64,000 nt of DNA from Brochothrix thermosphacta DSM 20171 = FSL F6-1036. GTDB lineage: Bacteria > Bacillota > Bacilli > Lactobacillales > Listeriaceae. The position numbers were made by a program, and so were the translations under genes. The stretch lies in contig NZ_CP145608.1 of assembly GCF_036884295.1 (NCBI RefSeq), forward strand, positions 496,001 to 560,000. The letters are read 5' to 3'. A model generated the notes under the pieces. It saw nothing but the letters and a program-made list of their open reading frames with translations, did no database searches and was not told the DNA's origin. Each line of letters opens with the position of its first letter. Position 1 is the first letter of the stretch. Positions 47,733 through 55,856 of the stretch are shown here, piece by piece.

Positions 47733-49064
47733 GTGCAATTAAAAATTTATCATACCAATGATATACATAGCCACTTGGAAAATTGGCCTAAAATAGAACG
47801 TTTTTTACAGGAGAAGAAAGCGACTGACGATAAAGCGCTCTTTTTTGATATTGGTGATTTTATTGATCGTGTGCATCCTTTAACTGAAGCAACTGCAGGA
47901 CAAGCGAATACAAGCCTCTTAAATCATATTCCATATGATGCAGTTACAATTGGTAATAATGAAGGCACAACATTATCTAAAGAACAATTACAGCATCTTT
48001 ATGATGACTACACAGGGGATGTGTTGTGCGCCAATATTCAAAATACAATGAGTCCTTTTAAAGATTTTGTTATTTATGAACGTGACAATGAGAAAATCGC
48101 TGTAATAGCCTTAACCGTTATTTTTTCACAATTTTATGATTTACTTGATTGGGAAACGGAAGAACCCATTGCTGCGTTAGAACGCGTGTTAGCCAGTTTA
48201 CCAGAAGATGTGTCAACGATTATTCTCCTATCCCATCTTGGTTTACCAATGGACGAAAAAATTGCTGAACGTTATCCTGAAATCACATTAATTCTTGGTT
48301 CACATACACATCATTTACTTGAAGAGGGAAAGTTTGTTAACGGTGTTTTGTTAGCAGCTTGTGGTCGTTACGGGGAATATGTTGGGGAAGTAACATTAAA
48401 CTTCAACTCTGAAACGATTGTGTCTAAAGAGGCAATTGCACATAAAGTAGATAACCTAGTAGCTACCACAAAAGATCATCTGCAAACACAATTGTTTTTT
48501 GAAACAGGCAAACAATTATTGAGTCAGGTTGTTGCGACACGGCCGCATGAACTTACTCATAGTTGGTATGAGGAAAGTGAACTGTCTGCTTTTGTGAATC
48601 AGAGTATATGTGAAGCGGTAGAGGCAGATACATTTTTAGTGAACGCGGGAATCTATTTAACCGATTTACCTCGAGGCGATATTACTCGTTTTGATATACA
48701 TCAATGTTTACCTCATCCGTTAAACCCTTTTGTACTAAGTTTAACAGGCAATCAATTAATTTTTTTAGCAAGGAAAATAATGGAACAAGCCGATAGTTTA
48801 CGAGACTACCCGTTGAGAGGTTACGGCTTTAGAGGTGAGGTCTTTGGTCAAATTTTATTCCCTCGTATTACATTTGACAAAAAAGGTTACGTTTTATGGG
48901 ATAATACACCTATAATACGTGATAAAATATATAAGGTAGCAACGACAGATACTTTTATTTTTGCGCCGCTTTTTCCAGTCATAAAAGAACTCGACGTTTC
49001 ATTGAAAAGCGAACAGTTCATTAGAAATATAGTAGAAGAAAATTTATTGAATGAAAAGAGGTAG
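47733..49064 (+). CDS. Metallophosphoesterase/5'-nucleotidase family protein (YunD-like)
   Basis: A 443-residue protein with N-terminal calcineurin-like metallophosphoesterase domain (YHTNDIHSHLENW, DIGDFIDR, IGNNEGTT, LLSHLG, LGSHTHH) and a C-terminal 5'-nucleotidase domain. There is no signal peptide, unlike secreted nucleotidases, so it acts inside the cell as YunD of Bacillus. GTG 47733 was chosen for its GGGGGA site seven bases upstream; a TTG seven codons earlier overlaps that site. First gene of a run to 52245. Confidence 0.87.
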   Translation: MQLKIYHTNDIHSHLENWPKIERFLQEKKATDDKALFFDIGDFIDRVHPLTEATAGQANTSLLNHIPYDAVTIGNNEGTTLSKEQLQHLYDDYTGDVLCANIQNTMSPFKDFVIYERDNEKIAVIALTVIFSQFYDLLDWETEEPIAALERVLASLPEDVSTIILLSHLGLPMDEKIAERYPEITLILGSHTHHLLEEGKFVNGVLLAACGRYGEYVGEVTLNFNSETIVSKEAIAHKVDNLVATTKDHLQTQLFFETGKQLLSQVVATRPHELTHSWYEESELSAFVNQSICEAVEADTFLVNAGIYLTDLPRGDITRFDIHQCLPHPLNPFVLSLTGNQLIFLARKIMEQADSLRDYPLRGYGFRGEVFGQILFPRITFDKKGYVLWDNTPIIRDKIYKVATTDTFIFAPLFPVIKELDVSLKSEQFIRNIVEENLLNEKR

Positions 49065-49069
49065 AAAAG

Positions 49070-49477
49070 ATGTTGATGATTAATGGTCAACCTTACGAGA
49101 TTGCACGTGACTATCGTGAAGGTTTTCAAGAAGAAATATTTTTCGAGCGATATAGCGAAGTCCTGAAAAAATACGATTATATCGTGGGTGATTGGGGTTT
49201 TGAGAAGTTGCGTTTAAAAGGTTTTTTTGAAGATAGTAACAAAAAAGCTAATTTTGATGCGCGTATCAGTACGTTAAATGATTATTTGTATGAGTATTGT
49301 AATTTTGGTTGTGCGTACTTTGTTTTGAAAAAGTTACCGATGTCAATGGCACCAGCATTACCAACCGAAGGTGTTGCAGAAACTCAATTAGAGCAACCGA
49401 CAGAAATAACAAGTCATTCAGTCGAAGAAGTTACGGATACTAAACAAGGAGATGTTGAGAGCAATGACAGAGTATAA
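49070..49477 (+). CDS. YutD-family protein
   Basis: A 135-residue protein with the YutD domain at about 1-95 (YEIARDYREGFQEEIFFERYSEVLKKYDYIVGDWGFEKLRLKGFF, then YLYEYCNFGCAYFVLKKLP). The acidic, Glu/Thr-rich tail is low in complexity. Function is unknown across Firmicutes. It is five bases after the YunD-like gene and overlaps the NagD-like gene, as in related genomes where yutD and yutF are near each other. Confidence 0.85.
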   Translation: MLMINGQPYEIARDYREGFQEEIFFERYSEVLKKYDYIVGDWGFEKLRLKGFFEDSNKKANFDARISTLNDYLYEYCNFGCAYFVLKKLPMSMAPALPTEGVAETQLEQPTEITSHSVEEVTDTKQGDVESNDRV

Positions 49478-50228
49478 GGCATATTTATTTGATTTAGACG
49501 GCACAATTTATCATGGAGGCAAACCAATACCAGAAGCTGTAACAATGGTTAATCATTTAGCAGATAAAGGTATTCCTTATGTTTTTGTGACAAACAACTC
49601 AACAACATCACCACAACAAGTGGCAGAACGTTTGCAAAAAATGGGCATTCCAGCAGAAGCAAAAGATGTGGTGACATCATCACAAGCAACCGTTCATTAT
49701 TTAAATGAACAAGGTTGTGGAAAAGCGATGTACACGATTGGACAAGCTGGTTTGTTCAAGGAATTAGAAGCGGCAGGCTATCAACAAACTGAGGAACAAC
49801 CGGATGTTGTCATTATTGGAATGAATCCAGAAGTTACTTATAAAGAATTGGCACATGCAACATTAGCGATTGCTAAAGGTGCGTTATTTATCTCAACTAA
49901 TCCTGACAAGGCGCTGCCGATGGAAATAGGTTTAATGCCAGGAAACGGTGCTCTAACTGCTTTTGTAGCAACAGCAACGAGTCAGGAACCTACATTTATA
50001 GGTAAACCATTTCCAACATTGATGCATCTAGCGTTAGACCGATTAAAACTGACAAAAGACGAAGTTTTAATGGTTGGTGACAATTATTTAACGGATATTT
50101 CAGCGGGCATCAACAGTGACATCGATACTCTCTTAGTTTTATCAGGCTTCACACAACGAGCTGATTTAGAAACGGTTGAGAAACAACCGACTTATATTGT
50201 GAATTCACTCTCAGATTGGAAGGTTTAA
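49464..50228 (+). CDS. HAD-superfamily phosphatase, NagD/YutF type
   Basis: A 254-residue cytosolic phosphatase of HAD subclass IIA. Motif I is FDLDGTIYHGG with Asp nucleophile near residue 9, motif II VTNNST, and motif IV MVGDNYLTDISAG. Family members dephosphorylate small sugar phosphates or nucleotides. The start ATG 49464 is favoured, since the ATG four codons earlier directly touches the AAGGAG site. It overlaps the YutD-like gene by 14 bases. Confidence 0.87.
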   Translation: MTEYKAYLFDLDGTIYHGGKPIPEAVTMVNHLADKGIPYVFVTNNSTTSPQQVAERLQKMGIPAEAKDVVTSSQATVHYLNEQGCGKAMYTIGQAGLFKELEAAGYQQTEEQPDVVIIGMNPEVTYKELAHATLAIAKGALFISTNPDKALPMEIGLMPGNGALTAFVATATSQEPTFIGKPFPTLMHLALDRLKLTKDEVLMVGDNYLTDISAGINSDIDTLLVLSGFTQRADLETVEKQPTYIVNSLSDWKV

Positions 50229-50229
50229 A

Positions 50230-51459
50230 ATGAAAGAGTCAATCAAAAACCAGCCGAAACAATATTTGCTGTTATTAGCAATTTTTGTTTTGGCAATGAA
50301 CTTAAGAGCACCCATCACGCTTTTGGGTCCACTAACAAATGAAATTAAAGCGGATTTAAATATTTCGGCAACTGTTGCTGGTTTAATTACAACATTACCT
50401 GTATTAGCATTTGCGATTATTTCACCGTTTATATCACGCATTGGTAATCGTTTTGGTATGAAAAAAGTATTGTTCTTATCTATCGTATTTTTACTAATTG
50501 CTAGTATTGTCCGTTTATTTGGCGGAGTAAATATCTTTTTAATTGGAACATTTTTTGTAGGAATGTCGATTGCGTTTGCAAATGTGTTATTGCCAGCGCT
50601 AATCAAAATGGATTTTCCATTACGTATCGGATATATGACTGGATTATATACATTATTTATGAATATTACAGCCGCTATCGCATCAGGTACAAGTGTTCCT
50701 GTATCCGCAGGTCTTGGTTTAGGATGGAAGATGACAGCCGGAATATGGGCGCTTGTAGCGTTCGCAGCATTGGTTTTATGGATACCACAAATGCTCTTAA
50801 AACCAGAAGCACCGAAAGTTGCTTTGAAAACAGAGACAACGCCAGCTGTTAAAGTCAATATGTGGAAAAATCCATTGGCATGGTCAGTGACCGTCTTCTT
50901 CGGGATTCAGTCACTCTCATTTTACAGTATGGTGGCATGGTTACCAACAATGCTCAGCAATAATGGTATGGATCCAGCAACAGCAGGATGGGTATTGTTT
51001 GTTGTACAAATGGCTCAACTACCTGCATCATTTGGTGTTGCACTATTATCTGACCGCTTAAAAAACCAAAGTAGTTTGGTTTGGATTGGTGGGGGTGCCT
51101 TCTTCATCGGGTTCAGTGGATTGATTTACAGCATCTCACAACAGAGTTTCACTTTTGTATGGATCTCAGCAATCGCGATTGGTATAGCTGGTGGACTTAC
51201 CTTCGGATTATCAATGATGTTATACAATTTAAAAACAGATACTGTGCGTGAGGCGTCTGACTTAGCGGGTATGTCACAAGCTGTCGGTTATCTGTTTGCC
51301 GCTATGGGGCCAACATTATTTGGACTTTTACATGATGTTACAGGCTCATGGGTATCAGTATTATATGTATTGTTAGCATCAGTATTTGTTATTGTTGGAT
51401 TTGGATTATTTGCATCACAACATAAAAAAGTTAGCTTTTATAGCAACAGAAAGGAATAG
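50230..51459 (+). CDS. MFS transporter, CynX/NimT family
   Basis: A 409-residue protein with 12 hydrophobic segments. The N-terminal NLRAPITLLGPLTNEIKADLNIS and the SRIGNRFGMKKVL loop between segments 2 and 3 mark the CynX/NimT branch of the major facilitator superfamily. The substrate is unknown; members have been linked to cyanate, 2-nitroimidazole or drug transport without clear proof. It starts one base after the NagD-like stop and is four bases before the hydrolase gene, so it belongs to the same operon. Confidence 0.85.
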   Translation: MKESIKNQPKQYLLLLAIFVLAMNLRAPITLLGPLTNEIKADLNISATVAGLITTLPVLAFAIISPFISRIGNRFGMKKVLFLSIVFLLIASIVRLFGGVNIFLIGTFFVGMSIAFANVLLPALIKMDFPLRIGYMTGLYTLFMNITAAIASGTSVPVSAGLGLGWKMTAGIWALVAFAALVLWIPQMLLKPEAPKVALKTETTPAVKVNMWKNPLAWSVTVFFGIQSLSFYSMVAWLPTMLSNNGMDPATAGWVLFVVQMAQLPASFGVALLSDRLKNQSSLVWIGGGAFFIGFSGLIYSISQQSFTFVWISAIAIGIAGGLTFGLSMMLYNLKTDTVREASDLAGMSQAVGYLFAAMGPTLFGLLHDVTGSWVSVLYVLLASVFVIVGFGLFASQHKKVSFYSNRKE

Positions 51460-51462
51460 CAA

Positions 51463-52245
51463 ATGGAAAAAGTCACTTTCACAACAGCAAATCAATCAAA
51501 ATTAATCGGTTATTGGTATCAAGGTGTCAATGATACAGCGGTTATTTTATCGCATGGTTTTGTTTCAAATAAAACATCAAGCAATCGCTTTACACGTATT
51601 GCGGAACGTTATAATCAATTAGGTTTTACTGTTCTCACGTTTGATTTTGGTGGATGTGGCGAATCTCCAGATGCTGTCATTACCTTAAATCAATTTATAG
51701 CAGATTTAGAAGCAGCGAAACGATTTACACGTTCACGAGGTTATCGAAAGTTAATGTTATATGGTCATAGTTTAGGCGGTTTAGTGACTTTAAATGCACT
51801 TGATGATGATGTGTTGGCGGTGGTTTTGACAGGACCTGTTACGGGTTCTGTTCCCTTTAAAGAAATATCTCAGTTGGATGATGAGCAGAAAGCATCATTG
51901 GAGGAAAAAGGTTTTTACTACGAAATTTTACCAAACGATCCTTGGCGTGAAAAAATGTGCGTCAGTCAATCACTCGTCGATACATTCGAAAATGTTAATC
52001 AAGATAAATTATGGCGTGATGTGAAAATGCCTGTTCTAATTATTCATGGGACACAAGCAGAAGAAAAGGTACTTAAACAGAGTAGCGAACGTGTGAAAGA
52101 TATTTTACCAGAAGGCTCACGTATGGTTATTATAGAAGGTGCCGATCACGGTTTCTTTGAGCAGTTCGATGACATTGAACGAATGGTTGTCAAATGGCTT
52201 ATTGCACATACTCGTCACAATGCTCGGACGTTTACAACTGTTTAA
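51463..52245 (+). CDS. Alpha/beta hydrolase (serine esterase-like)
   Basis: A 260-residue alpha/beta-hydrolase. Nucleophile elbow GHSLGG lies near residue 101, the oxyanion segment LSHGFVSNK near 28, an acidic residue in VLIIHGTQAEEKV, and the final His in GADHGFFEQF. No signal peptide. Substrate not predictable; related Lactobacillales enzymes are cinnamoyl/feruloyl or short-chain esterases. Last gene of the operon, before the terminator at 52259. Confidence 0.85.
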   Translation: MEKVTFTTANQSKLIGYWYQGVNDTAVILSHGFVSNKTSSNRFTRIAERYNQLGFTVLTFDFGGCGESPDAVITLNQFIADLEAAKRFTRSRGYRKLMLYGHSLGGLVTLNALDDDVLAVVLTGPVTGSVPFKEISQLDDEQKASLEEKGFYYEILPNDPWREKMCVSQSLVDTFENVNQDKLWRDVKMPVLIIHGTQAEEKVLKQSSERVKDILPEGSRMVIIEGADHGFFEQFDDIERMVVKWLIAHTRHNARTFTTV

Positions 52246-52258
52246 TTCAATCATATTA

Positions 52259-52308
52259 AAAATAGGCGTGTCTCCTTTTTTATTAGAGGAGATACGCTTA
52301 TTTTTTTG
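52259..52308 (+). terminator. Rho-independent terminator after the hydrolase gene
   Basis: AATAGGCGTGTCTCCT/AGGAGATACGCTTATT stem with G-U pairs and a T-run. Confidence 0.87.
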
Positions 52309-52345
52309 TTAGCTATTAAAAAAAGATGAAATATCTTGAGAGAGG

Positions 52346-52480
52346 TCAGTTGAAAGTAGCGGTTTCTAGACGGATTTTAAAGATAGTGAGTATGTTGTTT
52401 TTGAAATCCAAATCTTTTTTATTATCAGCTAAATTACGCTTTCCAATGATTTGATTTAGGAGTAAAGGTTTATTTTTCAT
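52346..52480 (-). CDS. Very small protein (44 residues) overlapping the MFS gene end
   Basis: Reverse-strand frame from ATG 52480 to TGA 52346, with AAAGGA eight bases upstream. It overlaps the final codons of the MFS gene by 11 bases, so coupled translation is possible. The product starts MKNKPLLLNQIIGKRNLADN and has no clear membrane segment or Cys. It has 9 Lys/Arg against 5 Asp/Glu, so is basic. I do not recognise it; it may be a chance frame, but the site, overlap and orientation favour a real gene. Confidence 0.4.
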   Translation of the reverse strand: MKNKPLLLNQIIGKRNLADNKKDLDFKNNILTIFKIRLETATFN

Positions 52481-53687
52481 TATTTTTATCCTTTCTATTT
52501 AAAATTAGAATAAGAGTTAAAATAAAAACGCCAAATAAAATAAAAACAAAATAATCAGTGAAATAAAGAATGAGAGTACTGGCTAGAAGTGTTCCAATCG
52601 GAATCGTTAATTCTAAGAGCGTATAGTAAACAGTTGTTAAAGCGCCAATTGTCTCTTGAACAGCATGTCGTTGAACATAGGCATATGATAGCGGTTCAAT
52701 AATACTGTTTATAAATGACAGTAATGAGCCTATAATAATAAAACTGATTAAAGTGAAAGTGATGGAAGAGGATAAAAATAAAAAAATACCGAGTAGAAGA
52801 AAGGTAAAACCAAAAATTATAAGAGCAGATTTAATTAATTTGAGCGAATGGCGTGAATGAGTAAAAAAAGGTAAAATACTGCCGAAAACAGCAACAATTC
52901 CTATGATAGAGGTGATTATACCAAATGTGAGGGGATGAATTTGATAATGTTCCAATAGAAGAAAAGGGTACAATACTTGATAACTTGCCATAAAAAAACT
53001 GAAGATAAGCATTAACCAAAAGACATTGGTAATAACGGTTTGGTGAAACAATAATTTAAAACTGTTAGAAAAGCTATTAGTAGCGGAGACTGTTGATTTT
53101 TTTGGTTGAACGAAGCGAGAAAAATTCATACTAAGAATGAGTAAAAAAGGGAGTAAAGTTAATAAAAAAGCGAAGAGAGACAATAACTTTATCCCATAAA
53201 AATTCCATAAAAAGGCTGCGAGGGCAGGTTGAACAATGACGAGTAGTGAAAATGTTCCTTGCTCGACAGCGCTAGCTTTTTCAAGGTTTTTTTCACCAAC
53301 AAGGGCGAGGTTGCTAGCGAGAAAGGATAAGTTAAACATTCTAATGAAAATCCCCGTATTTCCCAAGTGAAAAATAGCGATGAGTGTAAAAGGCAGAGCA
53401 GTAAAATAAAGTAATAAAGTAAAGAGCAGTGCGCTAAGGGCAATGCCTGTTATCCCAAGTAAAGCCAGTTTTTTTTTTGGATAATGATCAATCACTTTCA
53501 ATAGAACGCTTGCAACAAGTAAACCAGTGAGCGGCCCAATTACTAATCCAAGACCAAAGCTAATACTACTGCCTGTTCGTTTAAGAAATTCGAGGCTGAT
53601 AGCAAAATTGGTCAAACCGTTAGCTAAGAGCAAACAAAAAAGAGTGATACCTGTTTTTAACAATTGCAAAGTGATAATGTTTTTCAT
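52470..53687 (-). CDS. MFS transporter of the efflux type, substrate unknown
   Basis: A 405-residue protein with 12 hydrophobic segments and a short loop DHYPKKKLALLG between segments 2 and 3, as in the MFS_1 branch containing MefA-like exporters. AAGGAGG lies upstream of ATG 53687. It is divergent from a 48-residue gene at 53825 across a 137-base region, and its end overlaps a 44-residue frame. It could export a peptide or drug; this is inference only. Confidence 0.8.
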   Translation of the reverse strand: MKNIITLQLLKTGITLFCLLLANGLTNFAISLEFLKRTGSSISFGLGLVIGPLTGLLVASVLLKVIDHYPKKKLALLGITGIALSALLFTLLLYFTALPFTLIAIFHLGNTGIFIRMFNLSFLASNLALVGEKNLEKASAVEQGTFSLLVIVQPALAAFLWNFYGIKLLSLFAFLLTLLPFLLILSMNFSRFVQPKKSTVSATNSFSNSFKLLFHQTVITNVFWLMLIFSFFMASYQVLYPFLLLEHYQIHPLTFGIITSIIGIVAVFGSILPFFTHSRHSLKLIKSALIIFGFTFLLLGIFLFLSSSITFTLISFIIIGSLLSFINSIIEPLSYAYVQRHAVQETIGALTTVYYTLLELTIPIGTLLASTLILYFTDYFVFILFGVFILTLILILNRKDKNNEK

Positions 53688-53755
53688 ATATAATTATGAC
53701 CTCCTTAGGAATTAACTAATTAGGGTAGCTGCTTAAATGAAACCCGAGAAAAAGA

Positions 53756-53784
53756 TTGACTATTCTGATAATTAATCGTATCAT
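53756..53784 (+). promoter_or_regulatory. Promoter of the 48-residue gene
   Basis: TTGACT (53756-53761), 17-bp spacer and TATCAT (53779-53784), followed 28 bases later by a very strong ribosome site. Confidence 0.7.
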
Positions 53785-53824
53785 ATATTTAATAAAGTAA
53801 ATAGCTTTACGTGGAGGTGAGGAA

Positions 53825-53971
53825 ATGATTATTTTGGCATCTGAATTGGCTGAAGCGCTCATTGCTAATAAATCATCACAAATGAATTCTGATTTTTGGA
53901 GAAGTTATCAGGAAGTATATACAGAATTTGTTTTGACAGACTCAGATAAAGTAGAAAAGAAAGACTTTTAA
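53825..53971 (+). CDS. Very small protein (48 residues), monocistronic
   Basis: Frame from ATG 53825 to TAA 53971, starting MIILASELAEALIANKSS and ending in an acidic-basic tail DKVEKKDF. A TGGAGGTGAGGA ribosome site, a near-consensus promoter and a strong terminator right after the stop bracket it tightly, which is strong evidence that it is a real transcript. The N-terminal half could be an amphipathic helix. No family recognised. The gene is divergent from the MFS exporter, so it may be a peptide, regulator or stress protein (unresolved). Confidence 0.7.
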   Translation: MIILASELAEALIANKSSQMNSDFWRSYQEVYTEFVLTDSDKVEKKDF

Positions 53972-53977
53972 ATAAAG

Positions 53978-54018
53978 CCGTCTATTAGAGTAAAAAGCTA
54001 ATAGACGGTTTTTTTTGA
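53978..54018 (+). terminator. Rho-independent terminator of the 48-residue gene
   Basis: CCGTCTATTAG/CTAATAGACGG stem, nine-base loop, eight T. Confidence 0.95.
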
Positions 54019-54161
54019 CTGTTAATGAACGAATTATCATTAGAAAATAAGTGCGGCTTTTTTTAGTTTGAAATCTAAATATGTCAATAATGATAACGTT
54101 TTCAATTATATGACTGTTTTTGGAAGAAAATACTTGTTTTTGACTGTTCTTGTGTTAGAAT
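54016..54161 (+). promoter_or_regulatory. Fructose operon control region: three TGACTGTT repeats, cre-like site and promoter
   Basis: TGACTGTT is found at 54016-54023, 54111-54118 and 54141-54148; the last two are 30 bp apart (about three helical turns). TGATAACGTTTTCA (54091-54104) matches cre at 13 of 14. The promoter is TTGTTT (54134-54139), 16-bp spacer, and extended -10 TGT-TAGAAT (54156-54161), with the third repeat inside the spacer. The repeats are candidate FruR operators. Confidence 0.65.
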
Positions 54162-54182
54162 AAAAGCGAGCGGAGGGATATT

Positions 54183-54929
54183 ATGTTAACAGAAGAAAGA
54201 CACCAACGAATCATTGCCTTAATCGAACAACAAGGGATTGTGAAATTAAATGAACTTGTAACTGCATTAGGAGCTTCTGAATCGACCATTCGTAGAGATT
54301 TAAGTGAATTGGAAGAAAAAACGTTACTGAAACGCATTCACGGTGGTGCTACCCGTTTTTACGAACCGCAGAAAGAATTAGATATGATTGAGAAAGCTGA
54401 TAAACAGGTCAGTCAAAAATTACGTATTGCTCAAGAAGCCGCTTGCCTGATTAAAAATGATGAATGTATTTATATTGATGCAGGTACCACAACGCTGGCG
54501 ATGATTCATTTTATTACCGCTGAAAATGTTACAGTGGTTACCAATGGCTTACCACATTCGTTAGCGTTAGCGAAACGTAACATTACAACGTATACGATTG
54601 GTGGAAAAGTAAAAATGAGTACTTTGGCAGCTGTTGGAGCGATAGCTTCTGAAACAATCCAAGGTTATCATTTTGATCGAGCGTTTATTGGAGCTAACGG
54701 CATTGATGCAGAAAAAGGTTATACAACACCTGATCCAGATGAAGCTCAAATTAAACGTTTAGGTATTAATTTGGCAAATATTGCTTATATTCTAGCAGAT
54801 AGCAGTAAAATTAACCGTAGTTTCTTTTCAAAAATATGTGATAGTGGGGATGCGACCCTTATCACGAATCAGTTAACAGCTGATGAACGTGCACGTTTAT
54901 CGCAAAAAATAACAATAATCGAGGGATAA
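54183..54929 (+). CDS. fruR: DeoR-family fructose operon repressor
   Basis: A 248-residue DeoR-type protein: helix-turn-helix at about 20-42 (VKLNELVTALGASESTIRRDLSELE), then a sugar-phosphate-sensing domain with IDAGTTTLAMI and NGID/IGANG segments (FIGANGIDAEKGYTTPD). First gene of the operon fruR-fruK-fruA, two bases before fruK. Probably released by fructose-1-phosphate, as known for FruR of Lactococcus and others. Autoregulated through the upstream repeats (inference). Confidence 0.92.
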   Translation: MLTEERHQRIIALIEQQGIVKLNELVTALGASESTIRRDLSELEEKTLLKRIHGGATRFYEPQKELDMIEKADKQVSQKLRIAQEAACLIKNDECIYIDAGTTTLAMIHFITAENVTVVTNGLPHSLALAKRNITTYTIGGKVKMSTLAAVGAIASETIQGYHFDRAFIGANGIDAEKGYTTPDPDEAQIKRLGINLANIAYILADSSKINRSFFSKICDSGDATLITNQLTADERARLSQKITIIEG

Positions 54930-54931
54930 TT

Positions 54932-55855
54932 ATGATTTATACTGTTACTCTTAATCCGGCAATTGATTATATTGTCGAAGTCAACGATTTAAAAATGGGT
55001 GAAGTTAATCGCATGAGCAATGATATTAAATTACCTGGTGGTAAAGGTATTAATGTGTCACGTGTATTGAATGCATTAAACGTGGAAAATCATGCATTAG
55101 GATTTTTAGGTGGGTTCACAGGTGAATTTATCAAACAAACATTGAATGATTTTGGAATTGCGAATGAATTTGTTCAAATTGCAGATGATACGCGAATTAA
55201 TGTAAAACTTAAAGCAACTGAAGAAACTGAAATAAATGGTCAAGGACCAGCGATTACGGCAGAAGAAGCAGCACGTTTTTTTGCTCAAATTAAGAACTTA
55301 CAAGCAGGAGATATTGTTATCTTATCAGGTAGCGTGCCACCAGCATTAGGTAATGATTTTTATGAAAAAATTATTGCGATGTGCCAAGAAGTAAAAGCTG
55401 AATTTGTGATTGATACAACGGGGGAAGCATTAGAACGTGCGTTAGCTCACCATCCGTTATTAGTAAAACCGAATCATCATGAGCTAGCAGATTTGTTTAA
55501 TGTGGAATTAAAAACAAAAGCAGACATTATTAAGTACGGTCATAAATTGTTAGAACGAGGCGCTAAAAACGTATTGGTATCAATGGCGGGAGACGGCGCG
55601 GTTTTCATTACTAATGAAGGTATTTTTGAAAGTAATGTGCCAATGGGAACAGTCAAAAACTCAGTCGGTGCGGGTGATTCAATGATTGGTGGTTTTGTAG
55701 GTGCTTATGTACAGTCAGGTGATCTATTGAAAGCTTTCCAAACAGGTGTAGCAACTGGTAGTGCTACAGCGTTCTCTTACGATATTGCTACCCGTGAAGA
55801 AATCGATGCTTTGATTCCGACAGTGAATGTAACAGAAGTAAAAGGAGGGAAATAG
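54932..55855 (+). CDS. fruK: 1-phosphofructokinase
   Basis: A 307-residue PfkB-family kinase turning fructose-1-phosphate into fructose-1,6-bisphosphate. N-terminal MIYTVTLNPAIDYIVEV, LPGGKGINVSRVLNAL, and the C-terminal catalytic GAGDSMIGGF with Asp base are diagnostic. It is directly between fruR and fruA, overlapping neither but spaced two and one bases. Confidence 0.95.
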   Translation: MIYTVTLNPAIDYIVEVNDLKMGEVNRMSNDIKLPGGKGINVSRVLNALNVENHALGFLGGFTGEFIKQTLNDFGIANEFVQIADDTRINVKLKATEETEINGQGPAITAEEAARFFAQIKNLQAGDIVILSGSVPPALGNDFYEKIIAMCQEVKAEFVIDTTGEALERALAHHPLLVKPNHHELADLFNVELKTKADIIKYGHKLLERGAKNVLVSMAGDGAVFITNEGIFESNVPMGTVKNSVGAGDSMIGGFVGAYVQSGDLLKAFQTGVATGSATAFSYDIATREEIDALIPTVNVTEVKGGK

Positions 55856-55856
55856 A

